From contig JAGTJM010000041.1 of the NCBI GenBank assembly GCA_020747015.1, forward strand, positions 124,001 to 188,000: DNA of 64,000 bases, read 5' to 3'. The notes beneath the pieces are model-generated. The model was given only the letters and a program-made list of their open reading frames with translations. It was not told the DNA's origin and searched no databases. Made by a program: the position numbers and the translations under genes. This stretch comes from Pyrenochaeta sp. MPI-SDFR-AT-0127. Lineage: Eukaryota; Ascomycota; Dothideomycetes; Pleosporales; Cucurbitariaceae. Position 1 is the stretch's first letter. Each line of letters opens with the position of its first letter. Shown here one piece after another: positions 46,535 to 59,600 of the stretch.

Positions 46535-47405
46535 CTATTGTGTTCTTTTCCAAAGTAACTTTCCTCCATCTCCTCGTCCAAATATCGGAACATGAACATA
46601 ATCGTGATAGCTCCACATCAGCTGGTACAACCAGACGATGAGTACTGCTATCCAAAACGGGCAGTTTCCGTCTTCATCAACACGCCATGTTGTAAGTCGT
46701 ACGAGGCGTTTCAAGAAAGGTCTCCACCCCAAATCAAATATAAGCTGCCCGTATGTTCTCTCTTTCCCTTCAATTTTGTGGTACTTGGGGAAGGACTCCA
46801 GATAGCTGATATACTCAGTGGGCAGGCCACTCTCCTTTGCGCCTTCCAGAAAAAGATTCTATTTTGAATTCAGCACCGTGTATCTAAGAAAACTCGAGCA
46901 AATTATGACTCACCAGATACCGAGCGCTGGGTGTGCCGTTGGGTCTTTGGGGCCATTTGGCTTTCAGAGTGTATACTGTCAGACTCATGCCAGGGTCTCT
47001 CCGCTGCTCCATCAGCTCTTGGGCCTCTAGCTCGATAAGGTTGTAAACAACTCCGCTACCTTCGGTGACTAAAAGGCGATGGAAGTCCGCCGGAGATAAG
47101 AGATGCGCAACACCACAAAGCGGAGGCACATCAAAACACACGCGGTTGTGCGTGAGCCGAAGGTTTTCTCGCCTACCGTCAGGGAATCTTTCAATACTAG
47201 CATAGCAGGGTTCTGAATATGGAATTCCAAAAACGTCAAACGTAAAGTAGTGCGTAGGTACACGGACAGTTTTTGTGGCTAGTGGCTTAATATTCCGTCC
47301 TTTCATTGAGCTTGCTTTCATATTTGATCCGTAAGCCAAGTACCACAAAGGCCCGTCTGTAGTGGTCCGAATTCTGCTCATCGGAACATTTTTGTTGCTT
47401 GTCAT
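46535..47405 (-). CDS. Gamma-glutamylcyclotransferase-like protein (GliK-like)
   Basis: 271 residues from two exons (47405-46914, 46858-46535). The GGCT fold is marked by LWYLAYGSNM near residue 22 (substrate loop) and RYL / EGAKESGLPTEYISYLES in the second exon. Beyond the core domain there is a C-terminal extension with a hydrophobic segment CPFWIAVLIVWLYQLMW, probably one membrane span or surface helix. Length is close to GliK (about 270). GliK removes the gamma-glutamyl groups from the ETP glutathione adducts. A GliZ-type site lies 75 bases upstream of the ATG. Confidence 0.9.
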
Positions 47406-48116
47406 TGTGTAGAGGTTGATAGGCTGCTCAAAGGATTCGTGACAGTTTTGTAGTCATTGGACAACGATGCATACTCATCTCGGCTTCCGAGGCTCAACAC
47501 GGCTGGGAATATTGGGCCCACAAAAAGGGCGCGCTAACACTGCATTCAAGTGTAGCTATTCGCTATTTATGCCAGTAATCTTGCCTGTGATGCAAGGAAA
47601 CAATAGTCTATCATGGGAAATATCAGTAGAAATCAACATGTACTTATGGAATAGCTTACGAACAAGAATGATTTGGGCAGGTGAAATGGATAATTTTGGC
47701 AAGGATCATACTCATTGGAGATAGTGGCCAGAGACACTTTCCTCGCTTAATAAGGGATAGTTATCGTGATGAAATCCGTGTTTGCTATTCTTTCATAACA
47801 GCTTTAGTTTGGGCTCTCCCCCCAAAATGCGATCTCTATCCGAGATGTTTTCCTGCGGGCCCTAATGAAAAGGCCTATAGTACTTTCTATCAGGATTGAT
47901 TGAATCTGATTCCCTCGTCTTAAAGTGCCGTATGCACCATGACTATGAAATATCATCATCGATGTAAAACCCTAAGCTTAGTATAGAGCGAAAGGGAGAC
48001 AACTATTCTCAAATGTAACAAGTAATCATTGAGCTGATAATAACGATTAAAATATATAGAACCCAACCTGCTTGGATGTATATCTTAACCGAAAACAATC
48101 TACAGAGCGCTGCTAT
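47406..48116. other. AT-rich intergenic region
   Basis: 711 AT-rich bases between the GliK-like start and the methyltransferase stop. It contains the GliK-like promoter near its left end. No gene is supported. Confidence 0.5.
47480..47490. promoter_or_regulatory. GliZ-type site TCGGCTTCCGA
   Basis: Exact TCGGN3CCGA, 75 bases upstream of the GliK-like ATG. Confidence 0.75.
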
Positions 48117-49087
48117 CTATTCTGGCCTTTGGGCCCAGATTATAGAATGCCGCACTGCTGTTCGATACGTTTGCATGTCGACTTCAAACCGATCTAGTAT
48201 GTTGTCCCAATCGGAATCCGTGATCCCCAGCATTTTTGCATTTGCAATCGCAGACATGTTCATCACCGCTGCTCGCATGCATTTTCGACCTCGTACATCG
48301 AGCTCCCGATTCGCCTGGAATTTACCGACCACGATGTCCATGGTTTCTACATTTACATTGGCGAAACCACCTTCTTTTAGTTCTGAAAGGATTATGTTTC
48401 TCGGGTTTGGGCTTTGCATGCATTTGTCTGCAAACTTGTGGAGGACATGGAATGCAGTTGGATCTGGGCCGGATACGTTCTCGTTCGCCGCCGGCTCAAT
48501 CAATTGTATCCATCCGCCAGGCTTGACACATTCCATCAGTCTACCCAAAAACTCTCGGATCTGCTTCTCAGAGACCCCTGGGAAGACAAATCGCTGGTGA
48601 ACAAGGTCGAATTGCCGCCACCACTCGGCTGGCAGATCCCTAGACAGATCCATTAGAACCAGAGCAACGTTCGCTGGTAATAATCCAGGAGGCGGAAACA
48701 ACTCCGGCCTGTTACATGGTTAGTTAGTGTAAAATCCGTACATAAGATACGGCGGCAGCCCTTACGCAATGTCAAACCCCACGAATTCAGTCTCTGCCGG
48801 GAATAGTGTGGAGGCATCACAGAGCCAAGTACCTAAACTCATGTCAGCGTGTGCAAAAATTAGATAATAGCTTGTGAGATACCATCAGCAGTCGCAGAAT
48901 CAAGTATCTTTTGGTTCTTTTGACTGTAGTCAATTGGAGCTTTTATTAAGCCGCCGAATGAACCCTTAATCCATTCATGCTGAATCTTCATTCTCTCGAT
49001 CTCTTTCCGATTATGCGGTAGCATGTACGCTTTCCTAGTCTCCTCCAATGCATTTCCCTCAATATTAGACTCCAAAGATACTGTCAT
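48117..49087 (-). CDS. SAM-dependent methyltransferase (GliN/SirN-like)
   Basis: 287 residues from three exons (49087-48883, 48832-48766, 48708-48117). The class I methyltransferase core is split by the introns. A motif I-like strand TWLCDAST and the acidic strand FVGFDIA are in the short second exon, followed by FDLVHQRFVFPG and CVKPGGWIQLIEPA (motif III). The motif I glycines are poorly conserved, so SAM binding should be checked. Its size, and its place beside the C-S lyase and NRPS, match the GliN-type N-methyltransferase of ETP clusters. The amide nitrogen as acceptor is inference. Confidence 0.83.
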
Positions 49088-49461
49088 TGTAGTTGTCGTG
49101 ATCCTGATAGCTGTGTGTATAGGTGAGATTCCTCAGAGCACGCTTTAGGGGTTTCAGCAGTTAAGCAAGCTTGAACGAAGGTTTTAGAAGATATTCTAAC
49201 CGTATGTAGAGTGTCTCGAGCAGTCGTTGGTTGATTGTTGATGCATCATCAACTTTACGACGGTCACCGAGATTCTCACATCTTCGGCTTGCGACCTCTG
49301 CTACCTCTTCACAGATTTTGGCTCAACCACCTGGAGCGAAAATGGAACCCGAAAAATCTGGCAGAATCATTTAGTCTGTTAGTGTATCTATGGGCATATC
49401 GAGATATCGACACCAGCCGAAATCATTTGCCCAAAAGAGCCGTCTTGATGACAATCTGAGA
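49088..49461. promoter_or_regulatory. Divergent promoter, methyltransferase / C-S lyase
   Basis: 374 bases with ACGGTCACCGA at 49260-49270, one base off the GliZ-type consensus (first T replaced by A). It is the only promoter of the cluster core without an exact copy. The lyase frame is open to an earlier ATG at 49390. Confidence 0.55.
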
Positions 49462-50983
49462 ATGCTCTCCTGTCGTGCGCGGGATAACAACGCGTGGTTT
49501 ATGAAACAGTTCGGTAGGGCACTTAACCGACAGGGGTCGAAAGATTCATCACGTATCGATCTTGCAACAGCAGAGAACTGGCTTATTCGCCCTGATCTTC
49601 TGGAGTTGTTGCGGAAGAACTGTTGGAAGAACCTAGAATCCAAGCATCTCTCTTACGCTACTGGTTTAGGTGGAGCACCAGAGTTACTCGCGGCCGTGTC
49701 AAAATTCTACAACTGCTTCTTCGCGCCAAGCATCCCAGTCGAGCCGGAACACCTGGTGGTGGGTCCTGGATGCAGCTCCATTCTTGATACGTTGATCAAT
49801 GACATTTGCGATGATGGAGATGGGCTTCTTGTGGCAGCTCCTATGTGGGGTTCGTACCTCATGCACAATTATGAGGGAATATATTAAGGCTGATATGCAC
49901 ATTCTGCAGGTAGTTTTGAGATATCAGCCGTCCTTCGAAACAGAGTAAAGATTATTCCTGTACAAGTACCTTCCGGCCGATCTGGATCCGCAAACGAAGT
50001 GGTTGGAGCATATCGGGATGCTGCAGAGAAATCGACCTGCAACGTACGTGGTATATTATTCTGCAATCCGCATAACCCATCAGGTCACATTTGTCCTGTT
50101 GATATTATAGATTCTCTTCTTCAATACTGTGAGCAAGCGGATTTCCATTTCATTTCGGATGAGATCTACGCTCTGTCAAGCTTTGGTTCTATTGGAACAA
50201 CAGCGAACGGAAACAGGACGGCATGCGAGCCGGTATCTTCTCAGTTCTTTTCAGTTCTACAAAGAGACTTGAACGGGTTAGGTGTAAGAATGGCAAGAGT
50301 GCACCAGATTTACAGCATCAGTAAGGACTTTGGAAGTAGTGGGCTCAGGCTGGTGAGATTCTTTTACTTGTAGACATCCAATTTATCAACTGACATTCAA
50401 CAAGGGATGCCTAGTTACGCAAGATAACAAGGAATTGCGGATGTCACAATCTATCCTCAACAATGCGAAGATTTGTAACGTTGCTGCGATCATGATTATC
50501 CCAATCCTCGAAGATCTTTCAACGCTTGCGACACTGGTGAATATAAACAAAGAGAGGCTGCGCGAGGCCGCAAGAGTTGCTATTCAGTTTGCAGAATTTC
50601 ACGAGCTGGAATACATTAAGCCTGCTGCGGGACTATACGTATGGGTTAGGTTATCTGCTGAATGTACAACTTGGGGGGAGGAAGAGGATTGTGTTCAACA
50701 GTGTGCAAACCGTGGTGTGATGGTTGGAAGCGGTGCAGATTATGCTGAATTTAGGCCTGGCTGGTATCGTCTTACGTTTGCGGTGCCGCAACTCGATTTG
50801 TTAGCCGGACTTCATCGCATTGAGGATGCCATGGGCTATTCCGCTAGGTTCCAACCCGACTCGGACTTTAGATCTTTATCGAGTTGGCGGCTATCGAAAC
50901 TATTGAGTTCATGGGTAGCACCGACATTCATGGGGTGGAAGCAGCGGTTGAAATTGCTAGATACATGGGTGCTAGCTAGGTAG
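49462..50983 (+). CDS. PLP-dependent aminotransferase-fold C-S lyase (GliI/SirI-like)
   Basis: 469 residues from three exons (49462-49853, 49914-50352, 50405-50983). The start was set by similarity of the N-terminus to ACC-synthase-like family members; an ATG at 49390 would add 24 residues. The class I/II aminotransferase fold shows LSYATGLGGAPELLAAVSKF, FCNPHNPSGH, ISDEIYALSSF and the PLP lysine in IYSISKDFGSSGLRL. In ETP biosynthesis GliI/SirI cleaves the C-S bonds of the bis-cysteine adduct, giving the dithiol plus pyruvate and ammonia. The promoter carries a one-mismatch GliZ-type site. Confidence 0.9.
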
Positions 50984-51474
50984 TTGCGTAGTTGAATTTC
51001 GCGGCGAATGTCTGTGTATTGTTCTGAGTTGTAAAGAGGTTTAACAACTCAAACAATGCTCGGCGTCAGACGCCTTTTGAGGTCTTCGAGGGGAACCCCG
51101 GTGGTTGACGTCTCTATAATCTTCATCAATATTGATAAGTCCAAAGATGCCAAGCAGGTAGTAAAAGATTTGGTGCGATGTCATCTAGCTCTCAAATGTC
51201 TCTAGTAGGCGTTTTGGGTTCTCACCTTGGATATACAGGCCACATAACCTACAAAGCAGGTCGGATACTGTGCATATTGAATCGAAAGTTGCTTTCACCG
51301 TTATAGCATCATCTACACAACAAGGTGGGCACCAAATCCATTATATTTGATCAAATTCATAGAGATTGAATATTGAAGATGATTAATCATAATTAATGTT
51401 CACGAGTTTGTAAATGAAGCAGGTTCAGAATAGGTACATTCGCCAAAAGCGCGATCTAAGTTATGAAGTAACCT
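50984..51474. other. Intergenic between convergent genes
   Basis: 491 AT-rich bases between the lyase stop and the P450-3 stop. Nothing is recognised. Confidence 0.5.
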
Positions 51475-53345
51475 TTATATTCTTGGAACAAGCTGCACCC
51501 GACCATTGGGTAGCCCAATCCAACTGTCGCTGTAAAGCGTAACGCCATCTGTACCTTTCTCGTGAGTTAGTGCCAAGTGGTACAAACTCAGTAGCTCGGC
51601 CACTATAACACGCAAAAGGATATCGGCAACATGTTTCCCCAAGCATTGACGCGGGCCAAAACCGAATCGCCACATATTGTGTCGTCGTGCCTGAGTTGCG
51701 TTTATTAGCGTGTGATCCAGTATACTCTATGTGAAGTCAGTTGTTACCTGGTCCTTCCGCCCAAGATGTCTACACGGATCGTAATCTTTCGCGTTCTCCC
51801 AATATGAATTCTCAACGTTGATTGCGTAAGCATCCACGATAACATCAGTCTGTACTGTTGTTTAGCGAACACTTTGCGCAAAGTTATGGGTAGAACCGCA
51901 TACTCTCCGAGGTATAATATAGCCGTCAATCAATTTGTTGTCTTCGGCAGCTTCTGGGTTTGAAAAAGCTTAAGTATGTGCGTCAGCCAGAGTGTATTTG
52001 CCACAAAACCACTCCAGTAATACTTACGCAGCACAGGGTGAAGTCGAGATGCTTCAAGCACGCAAGCAGCCAACAAAGAATCCTCCCTCCGAAGATAATC
52101 TTCATATGTCTCAGGCTTTGTGATGTATGTTTGCATCTCTAGAAAGACTCTCTGCTGAATGTCCGTATGTTGAGCGAGTCTGAGGATGTTCCATGCTACT
52201 GCATGGGTGGTAACATCAAGGTTCGCAAACATTGATTCGTCTAGCGTTTGGAGTAACTGAGATTGTCAGCAAGTGTATTGCAAAGCCGCTCACATTCCCG
52301 AACCTCACGCATTGTCAATTTCTTCTGTTGTACTGCCTCCCAGAGTGCGGCAATTGCTCCAGACTCTTTCTTCGGAGCCTTTTCAGCTGCATCACGTACG
52401 AAATCTTCCCACTTTTCCTGAAATTCGCGAAGGCGGGGGAGTGCTGAACCAGGAAGGTATTTCGTGACCTCGAATCGATTGATGCCGCCCAAAAAGGCCT
52501 CCTTGAAGAGCTGTTCCCTTGGGGGTCCCAAATTAGATAGTTTGTGTCGCTGTTCTATGGTGAGGCGACCAAAAAAGATGCTTGCGACCATAAAGAATGG
52601 ACAGTACTTCAAGTCGTTGGCTGGGTCGATGATAAGCTCACCTTTGGAACTGTTCAAAGATTTCAGAAACTCCCTAGCATCGGAAATAAATATGCCAACC
52701 CGATTGACAGATACGGAACGCGTGAAATGACCGTCAAAGTGGCCCCTGACCCTTTTCCATCTCTTTTGACTGACGACTCCAACGCACTCCCCTAGCAGTT
52801 CAGCAAAAAGCCAACCAGCATTGTTATCAGAAGACTTTATATGAACATGAGAGTCCTTGAAAAACGTCTTGATGTGGGACGGCTTCGTCATAACACTGGG
52901 GTGCATTGTTAGAAACGTTGTAGGTTTGCTATCAGGGAGTAAGTCAACGCGGCTACCACCACTCTACTCACATTTCGCGCTTGAATCCAGACCAGATACT
53001 GTAAATCGAACCATGTTGGCTTCTCCACTTCTGAGCAGCTTTTCTCCCATTGAAGAATTTCTCTGTTCCTTGCCCGTTTGGCCATTGGAACGGGACACCC
53101 GGCAGCGCTTTCTTGCGAGGCACTTGGCGTGGAAGCCCAACCTGCCGACATATAGCCTGAACTCCAATTAGTACACCGGATTACGTCTGAATAAGAGACA
53201 TTTGTGGTTATCTCACACCTATGACAGCTTTCACAAAGTCAGCCTTTGTTACCAGCGCGCAGAACACAGCTGTAATTAATAGAAACGGCGCTGCAAAAGC
53301 ATATGACTGAACACTAAAAAGATCCTGGAGAGCTTTAGAAATCAT
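51475..53345 (-). CDS. Cytochrome P450 (ETP cluster, P450-3)
   Basis: Multi-exon P450 starting at 53345 with an N-terminal hydrophobic anchor (about residues 13-35). Recognisable parts are LTMHPSVMTKPSHIKTFF, AGWLFAELLGECVG, KRWKRVRGHFD (C-helix WxxxR), an I-helix LLQTLDESMFANLDVTTH, VLEASRLHPVLR (ExxR) and the haem loop FGFGPRQCLGKH. One exon junction near 52,930-52,985 is ambiguous: the strong GTGAGT donor does not give a matching phase, while a GTATCT donor does. Another donor is AG/GTTCGG. It shares a divergent promoter with the NRPS and resembles the GliC/GliF-type ETP P450s; whether it performs scaffold hydroxylation or a later step is open. Confidence 0.87.
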
Positions 53346-53509
53346 GATGAATAGTGTGAAGGCAGGAAACTAGAGGGAACGTGATTTTGATGGGTGTTTC
53401 CAATCGCGATAAAGGAAGTAGGAGAACTACCATGACAGTACAATGCTGAGCGTTTCCACTTCTGCAGCCATGAATCTACCAATGTGTCATTATTCGGTGT
53501 GTCTAGCAG

Positions 53510-53520
53510 TCGGCGGCCGA
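53510..53520. promoter_or_regulatory. GliZ-type site TCGGCGGCCGA
   Basis: Exact TCGGN3CCGA; 171 bases upstream of the NRPS ATG and 165 from P450-3. Confidence 0.75.
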
Positions 53521-53531
53521 TGCTCAGGCAC

Positions 53532-53542
53532 TCGGCGACCGA
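53532..53542. promoter_or_regulatory. GliZ-type site TCGGCGACCGA
   Basis: Exact TCGGN3CCGA, two helical turns from the preceding copy, so the pair faces the same side of the DNA. Confidence 0.75.
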
Positions 53543-53690
53543 CGATACCAAATATGCTTATGCTACACGATGTATGTCTCTGCCAGTATGGCAACATCAG
53601 TCCCGTGTCTTATCTACTATATTTGTCAAATTTGCATAAATCGATGTTTTAAGCGTGGATCCTAATTTGTAAAGCCTGTTCTTCGCCACG

Positions 53691-56600
53691 ATGGATTTAT
53701 CGCCAGTCAATTTGTGCGAGTTATTCGCTCAAGCTGTTGGACGGTGCCCCGATAACCTCGCCGTCGATCATGACGAAGGCTGCTTGACCTACCGCGGACT
53801 TGATGATTCTTCAACGGTATTCGCAAGAACCTTGGTTAGTCTTGGCGTCAGCAAAGTAACACCTGTTGTTCTTGTGACAGCTCATGGGAGCCTCAACATC
53901 ATCGCCATCTTAGCAATTCTGAAGGCTGGGAGCTGTTTCGTCCCGATTGATAGGGGCTCATGGTCTAAAGAAAGGATCGAACAAGTCTTCGACACGGTTC
54001 AGTGTTCGCTAGTCATCAATACTACCGCAGAGCCGTTTACACCTCCTCACGAGTCATGCCAAGTCCTGAACATTCAGATCATCCCGCGCGCTGGCCCTCT
54101 TGAGCGACATCTTGATCTACCAAGTCTTAGTATAGACCCGGATGATACTGCGTGTATCATGTTCACTAGTGGCAGTACTGGCCGGCCCAAGGGTGTGATG
54201 ATTTCGCACAAATCATTGTGCTTGTACTCCACCACACAACTTCTCAATATGGATATCCAGCCTGGAGATCGATTGCTTCATATCTTATCTGTCGCCTTCG
54301 ATGGTGAGTTCCTTTCTTATCTTCCCTCCAATCTATTTTGACAATCATGCAGCATGTGCCTGTGTTTTATTCTCGGCTCTCTGCAATGGCGGGACAGTTG
54401 TCCCCGCGGTACCGGCAGATCTTTACCAGAAAGCCACTTCGTGCACTGTAATGGCGGCAACTCCATCTTTACTACATAACTTGCCGACACCAGCCTCGGA
54501 TGAGCGAATGTTCTCCAACATGCATACTGTCATTCTTGGCGGCGAGACTGCCGCCCCTGATCTTCTTGAGTCATGGATTGACGCAGGCGTCCGCATGTTT
54601 ACGGCATACGGCTTGTCTGAGACGACATCTATGGGAACAATTCACCGAGTTGAACGTGACCCTGAGACTGGTAGGATAAACCCTTTTATAGTGGGAGCCT
54701 TCATGGATGAAAGCCCCATCTACCTCCTCGGCCAGGATTTGGCTCAAATAGCCCAGGATGGCGTTGATGGTGAGATTGCAATTGGAGGCAGTGGTCTCAC
54801 TAAAGGGTACTATAAAGACGATCATAAAACGAAACTTAGTTTCATTGAATGGAATGGCCTTCGATTGTACAAAACTGGCGACTATGGACGATGGATACGA
54901 GGACCGTCAAATAATCGTTTACTGGAGTTCGTTGGGCGCCGTGACAGGTGTATCAAGAACCAAGGGTTCTCCGTGAACCTCGACCGAGACGTGGAAGAAA
55001 AATTGTATCTCACTGGACTATCTTTAGGCGTCAAATCTGTTCACGCCTTAGCTACTGACTCGGGTATTATTGTGGTGGTCACACCCTCGTGTGTTGACAC
55101 TGTTACACTGCTCCAAAAAGCGCAAGAAAATATGTGTTCGTATTGCATACCATGTCGGATCGAGGCAATCGAGGAATTCCCACTATCATCCAGCGGCAAG
55201 GCCCAATCCCAGAAGATTTTGGATGTAATTGCAAGCATTGAGAACAGGAAAGATCCTGGGACCCAAGTGTGCCGAGAGGTAGCGAAAAAGGTTGAAACCT
55301 CAAGAACATGTCCGACACCCGAAGACCAGAACCTTTTAGAAGTTCTCCGCGCAGCTGGGGAAGTGCTTGGATGCTCGGGCGGAAAGCGCCGAGATATTAA
55401 GGGTGAGGATACCTTCATTGAAATGGGTGGATCCTCCCTTCTCGCGATTAAACTTGTCTCTGTTCTTCGCCGGCTCAAGCTACATCTCTCCGTGAGAGAT
55501 TTATTTTCCTGCCGGACGTTTTCAGAAATTGCGAGATGCGCCTCAACCACAGTGCCGCCCGACCCGGCGGCACGCTGGATTGCGGAAGACCCATTAACTG
55601 CACGAAATCTTGCCGATCTTCGAGCAAAAGCATGCACCGGGCTTGGATATACGGGTGCGAAGTTCGACATTGGACCTTTGACCAGTCTACAGCTGGAGCT
55701 GGCGATGCCAACTTTAGCTAACGAGGCAATGAACGTCAACCAGGCCAAGTTCAGCTACAGTTGCGAACATGTCAGCATAGCAGAAAAAGCATGGTCTGCG
55801 GTTTGGCGCGCCGAGCCAGTGTTCCGGACCGAAATTTCCTTGGCAATCGGAAGTGGCGCACAAATTGTTCACAGAGAACCAATTCGGAAGCCAAATGCCC
55901 AGTATCATGATTGTCGCATTGAGTACGAAGCGGCGATAAAGCACTCAAGCATGTGTGTTGGGCTGGGCTGCAGATTAGACCTGGTCTTTTATCGCCAACA
56001 CACCACGTCAAATGCGGTTGGTTCCAGGATCAACACTCAACGCGAAAAGAGCGAGCTTACCGTTATACTCACTATTCATCATAGCCTCATGGATGGATCT
56101 TCCCTTGAATTCCTTCTTGATAATGTCGAAAGAGCTGTCAAGGGTAGACCGCTGACGTGTGGCACTTCTTCAGTGGATGCTAATCTCGGCCTCATTGCCA
56201 TTCAACGGATGCACGACCGCCAAGCGCGGTCTTTTTTTGATGGCTATTTGAAAGATGTGCCAATTGAGAATAAGGCAACTGAGAGGTACCACATGGCTAT
56301 GCAATTGAAGCAAACAAATATCAGGCATCAAACAACCACTGCATGGTTCACTCCTTCGGTGAGCATTCAGCATGTGACCGAATTTGCACGCAACAGTTTC
56401 GTATCCGCCGCTTGTGTATATTATTGTGCGTGGGCCATGGCAATAAGCACCTTTGAAAGATGCGACAATGTTGTCATAGGTGCGGTGTTTTCTAATCGGT
56501 CTGCCCAAGCTGGCCACGAGAGAACTATTGGTCCGTACATGGCAACTTTACCTCTCGTTGTCAACCTCAAAAGCGACGAAACTATCAACAATTGCCTCCA

Positions 56601-59600
56601 GCGAACTATGAATGGTTTAATTGACCTGAGAGAGTTCGCCTGGGCGCGCTCAGATCAGATTGGTATCGGGCACCGTTTGGGCAGCATTCTGGCTTTACAG
56701 CTTCCCATGCCCAATGAAAAATCAAGTCCACCGCCTTTACGGGTAGAAACCCTGGAGAACTCAGATTTCCCTTTATCTATGCTTGTTGAAGCAGACGGCA
56801 ACCTGCGAATACTCTACGACAACAGGCAATACAGAAATACAATGATACAACGGATTGGGGAACATTTCAAGTCCGCTCTCTACAGTATTACCAAGGAATC
56901 TTTTGTTGGAGACTGCATGAGGATCAATAATTTACATGAGACATTGCTAGAAGGAGCAGACTTCACGTTAAATTCGACTGGACATGAAACGGTCAAGACA
57001 GCCCTTGAGCACTCAGCCGGTCGATTTCGTGATTATACTGCATTAGAGGACTGTTTCGGAAATAGAGTTACCTACGAGGAGCTTGATAAGATGTCCAACG
57101 CCATTGCACACACACTCAATGATATCCTACCTGATGCGGACGTTATTGCTGTCTTTGGTGATGGAACAATCAAATGGATTCTGTCAATAGTAGGGATACT
57201 GAAGACTGGGCGAATTTACGTGCCATTGGACCCAAAATGGTCCATGGACCGAAGAGCAACTGTTTGCAATGAGAGTGGAGCAACTGCGCTATTACTTCCT
57301 AGCAAGTCACAGCAATCAGAGGCTCCAGATATGTCAGCCTTGAAGGTATTGTTCGCTGACAGTATTCTCAACGGAGAAATCGACGAAAACGAGATCACTA
57401 GGGTTCCTGATACCACTTCTCCCGATGATGATCTTGTTGTCGTCTATACTTCAGGCAGCACTGGAACACCAAAAGGTATCCCACTGACCAATCGTGGAAT
57501 TCTGGCACTGTTACGAGGTTGCCCTGAAGCAACAATGTTTGCGGCCCCAGGAAGGAGAATCGCTCAGTTCATGTCCCCGGCCTTTGATTATTGTAACATT
57601 GAGCTCTTCTGTACCCTGCTTCATGGGGCGACTCTAGTGCTTCGAGATCCAGACGATCCATTTGCGCATCTCCATAAGGTCGATGCTGCAACAATAACCC
57701 CATCAGTACTGGCTGTATTGAAACCGGATGACTACCCGAATCTCAAGATTGTAAGATCCCAAATTGTAAAACTATAGATACAGTAAATGACCTAAGTCTT
57801 GCTTTTAGATTTATTCTACAGGTGAACCTATTACGAACGTACTTGTCAATAAGTTTGGTACACGGACGTTGCTATATAATGTCTACGGACCCGCAGAGGT
57901 ACCTTTCATTGGCCATTCTGAATTAGAAGCTGGAACTAATGCGGCATCAAGTGTAGTGTAGTAACGTCGTACACTAGAGCCATTCCTGGAGACCCCATAA
58001 CCGTTGGGGTTGCTGTTCCCACCGCGAGGACCTATATTCTTGACGATAACCAGAAGCCTGTTCCTGATGGTACTAAAGGAGAGATATACGTTGCAGGCGT
58101 TCAAGTGATGCGAGGATATTTGAAGGAACAAGAAATACCAGTTCAACGTGTTCTAATGGATCCCTGGCATACAGGAGAACGTATGTACCGTACTGGCGAC
58201 TTTGGCTTGCGTGGTAAAGATGGCAGAGTCACGTACCTAGGTCGAATGGATCGACAAGTAAAACTTCGAGGTTTTCGAGTTGAACTTGCGGAGGTTGAGC
58301 AAGCTATCATGTTGGGCCAGAATGATGAGGGAATAACACAGTGCACAGTGGTAGCTATCAACGGCACTTTGGTTGCGTTCATCTCTTGCGACACTAACGT
58401 ATACCAAAAAGAACCAAGTGACGTGGCCAGTCAACTACAGGCGAGACTCAACAAAGTTCTATTTTCAGCTTCCATACCGCAAGCCATAGTGCAACTTGAG
58501 CGGTTTCCTACAAATCTGAATGGCAAAGTGGATGTGAAGGCTCTGGAGCGGATTTATGCGAAACGAACGTCGATACGTGAGCCAAATTCAATATCACTTT
58601 CGGTCGATCGAGTCGAGGACAGAGTTGCTGAAGAATGGCGGCAGATACTTCAATTAGGATCTGGCGCACAACTACAATCGCCAGACAATTTTTTTGGGCT
58701 TGGAGGCCACTCAGTCTTAGTCCTGCTCCTTGCAAATAGACTTTCGACAGCATTCCAAGTCGAAATCACGTTGCGTGAACTACTACCTGTACCTTCTCTC
58801 GGTGGACAAGTCGAACTCATCAAGCAATTGTTGCAGAAGGAGCTGACAGAAAATCCGGGCGGCTCAGAGAATCTCAAGATCTTGAACCACTTAGCTCTCT
58901 CAATAGGAGAGCTCACAGAAATCGAACGTCAGGTTTGGGTTCAATGCCAGGCTGCAACGACTGCGACCGCGTTCAACATTGTTAAAATTCTGCTTGTAAA
59001 CGGCTTTATCGATGTCGAACGCTTGGTTAAATCTTTCAATCAAGCTCTCGCTTCAGATCCCGTGTTTCGTACTAATATTATTCACGGACCTCGGGGTGCT
59101 GAGCGTATTTTGAGAGACGGTCCGCCCCAGGTACGCGCCGTTGCACAGCTTGACATTGATGGGGAGCTGAACCGGCATTTCGACCTCGAAAATGATCAAC
59201 TGATACATATTTTCCTGATTCCAGAGGGTCAACAAACTATCACAGGAGACACGTTTCGGATTGTTATTGTTACATCGCACGTTATCGTCGATCTAGGCAG
59301 CCTACAGAACTTGCTAAAACTCACTTCCCAAGCATATTCTGGGGGTATAATTCCATTACATCCAACTCCCCAGCATCTTGAATCGGATCGGTGGACACGA
59401 CTTCCAACCCCACATGAGCGAGCATGGTGGAAGGAGTATCTGAGGGGGCATAGTTTCAATGATTATAGAAAACCATTGCTCCGAAACTCTCATTCTACTT
59501 CAGCATCAGGCTATCTAAATGGTACTTCGAGGACTCGTCAGTATAGTGGTGATTTAATCACTTCTTTGACCGCCCGAGCACGTGAAACAGGAACCACCCA

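Larger units (their letters stand above)
53346..53690. promoter_or_regulatory. Divergent promoter, P450-3 / NRPS
   Basis: 345 bases holding the two closest GliZ-type sites of the cluster, 22 bases apart. Confidence 0.6.

Noticed and set aside
46592..46867. Plus-strand 91-residue frame over the GliK-like 3' exon
   Set aside because: Antisense shadow; the minus-strand frame continues the cyclotransferase protein.
47406..48116. Transposon remnant in the AT-rich gap
   Set aside because: No terminal repeats, target-site duplication or transposase-like frame could be seen.
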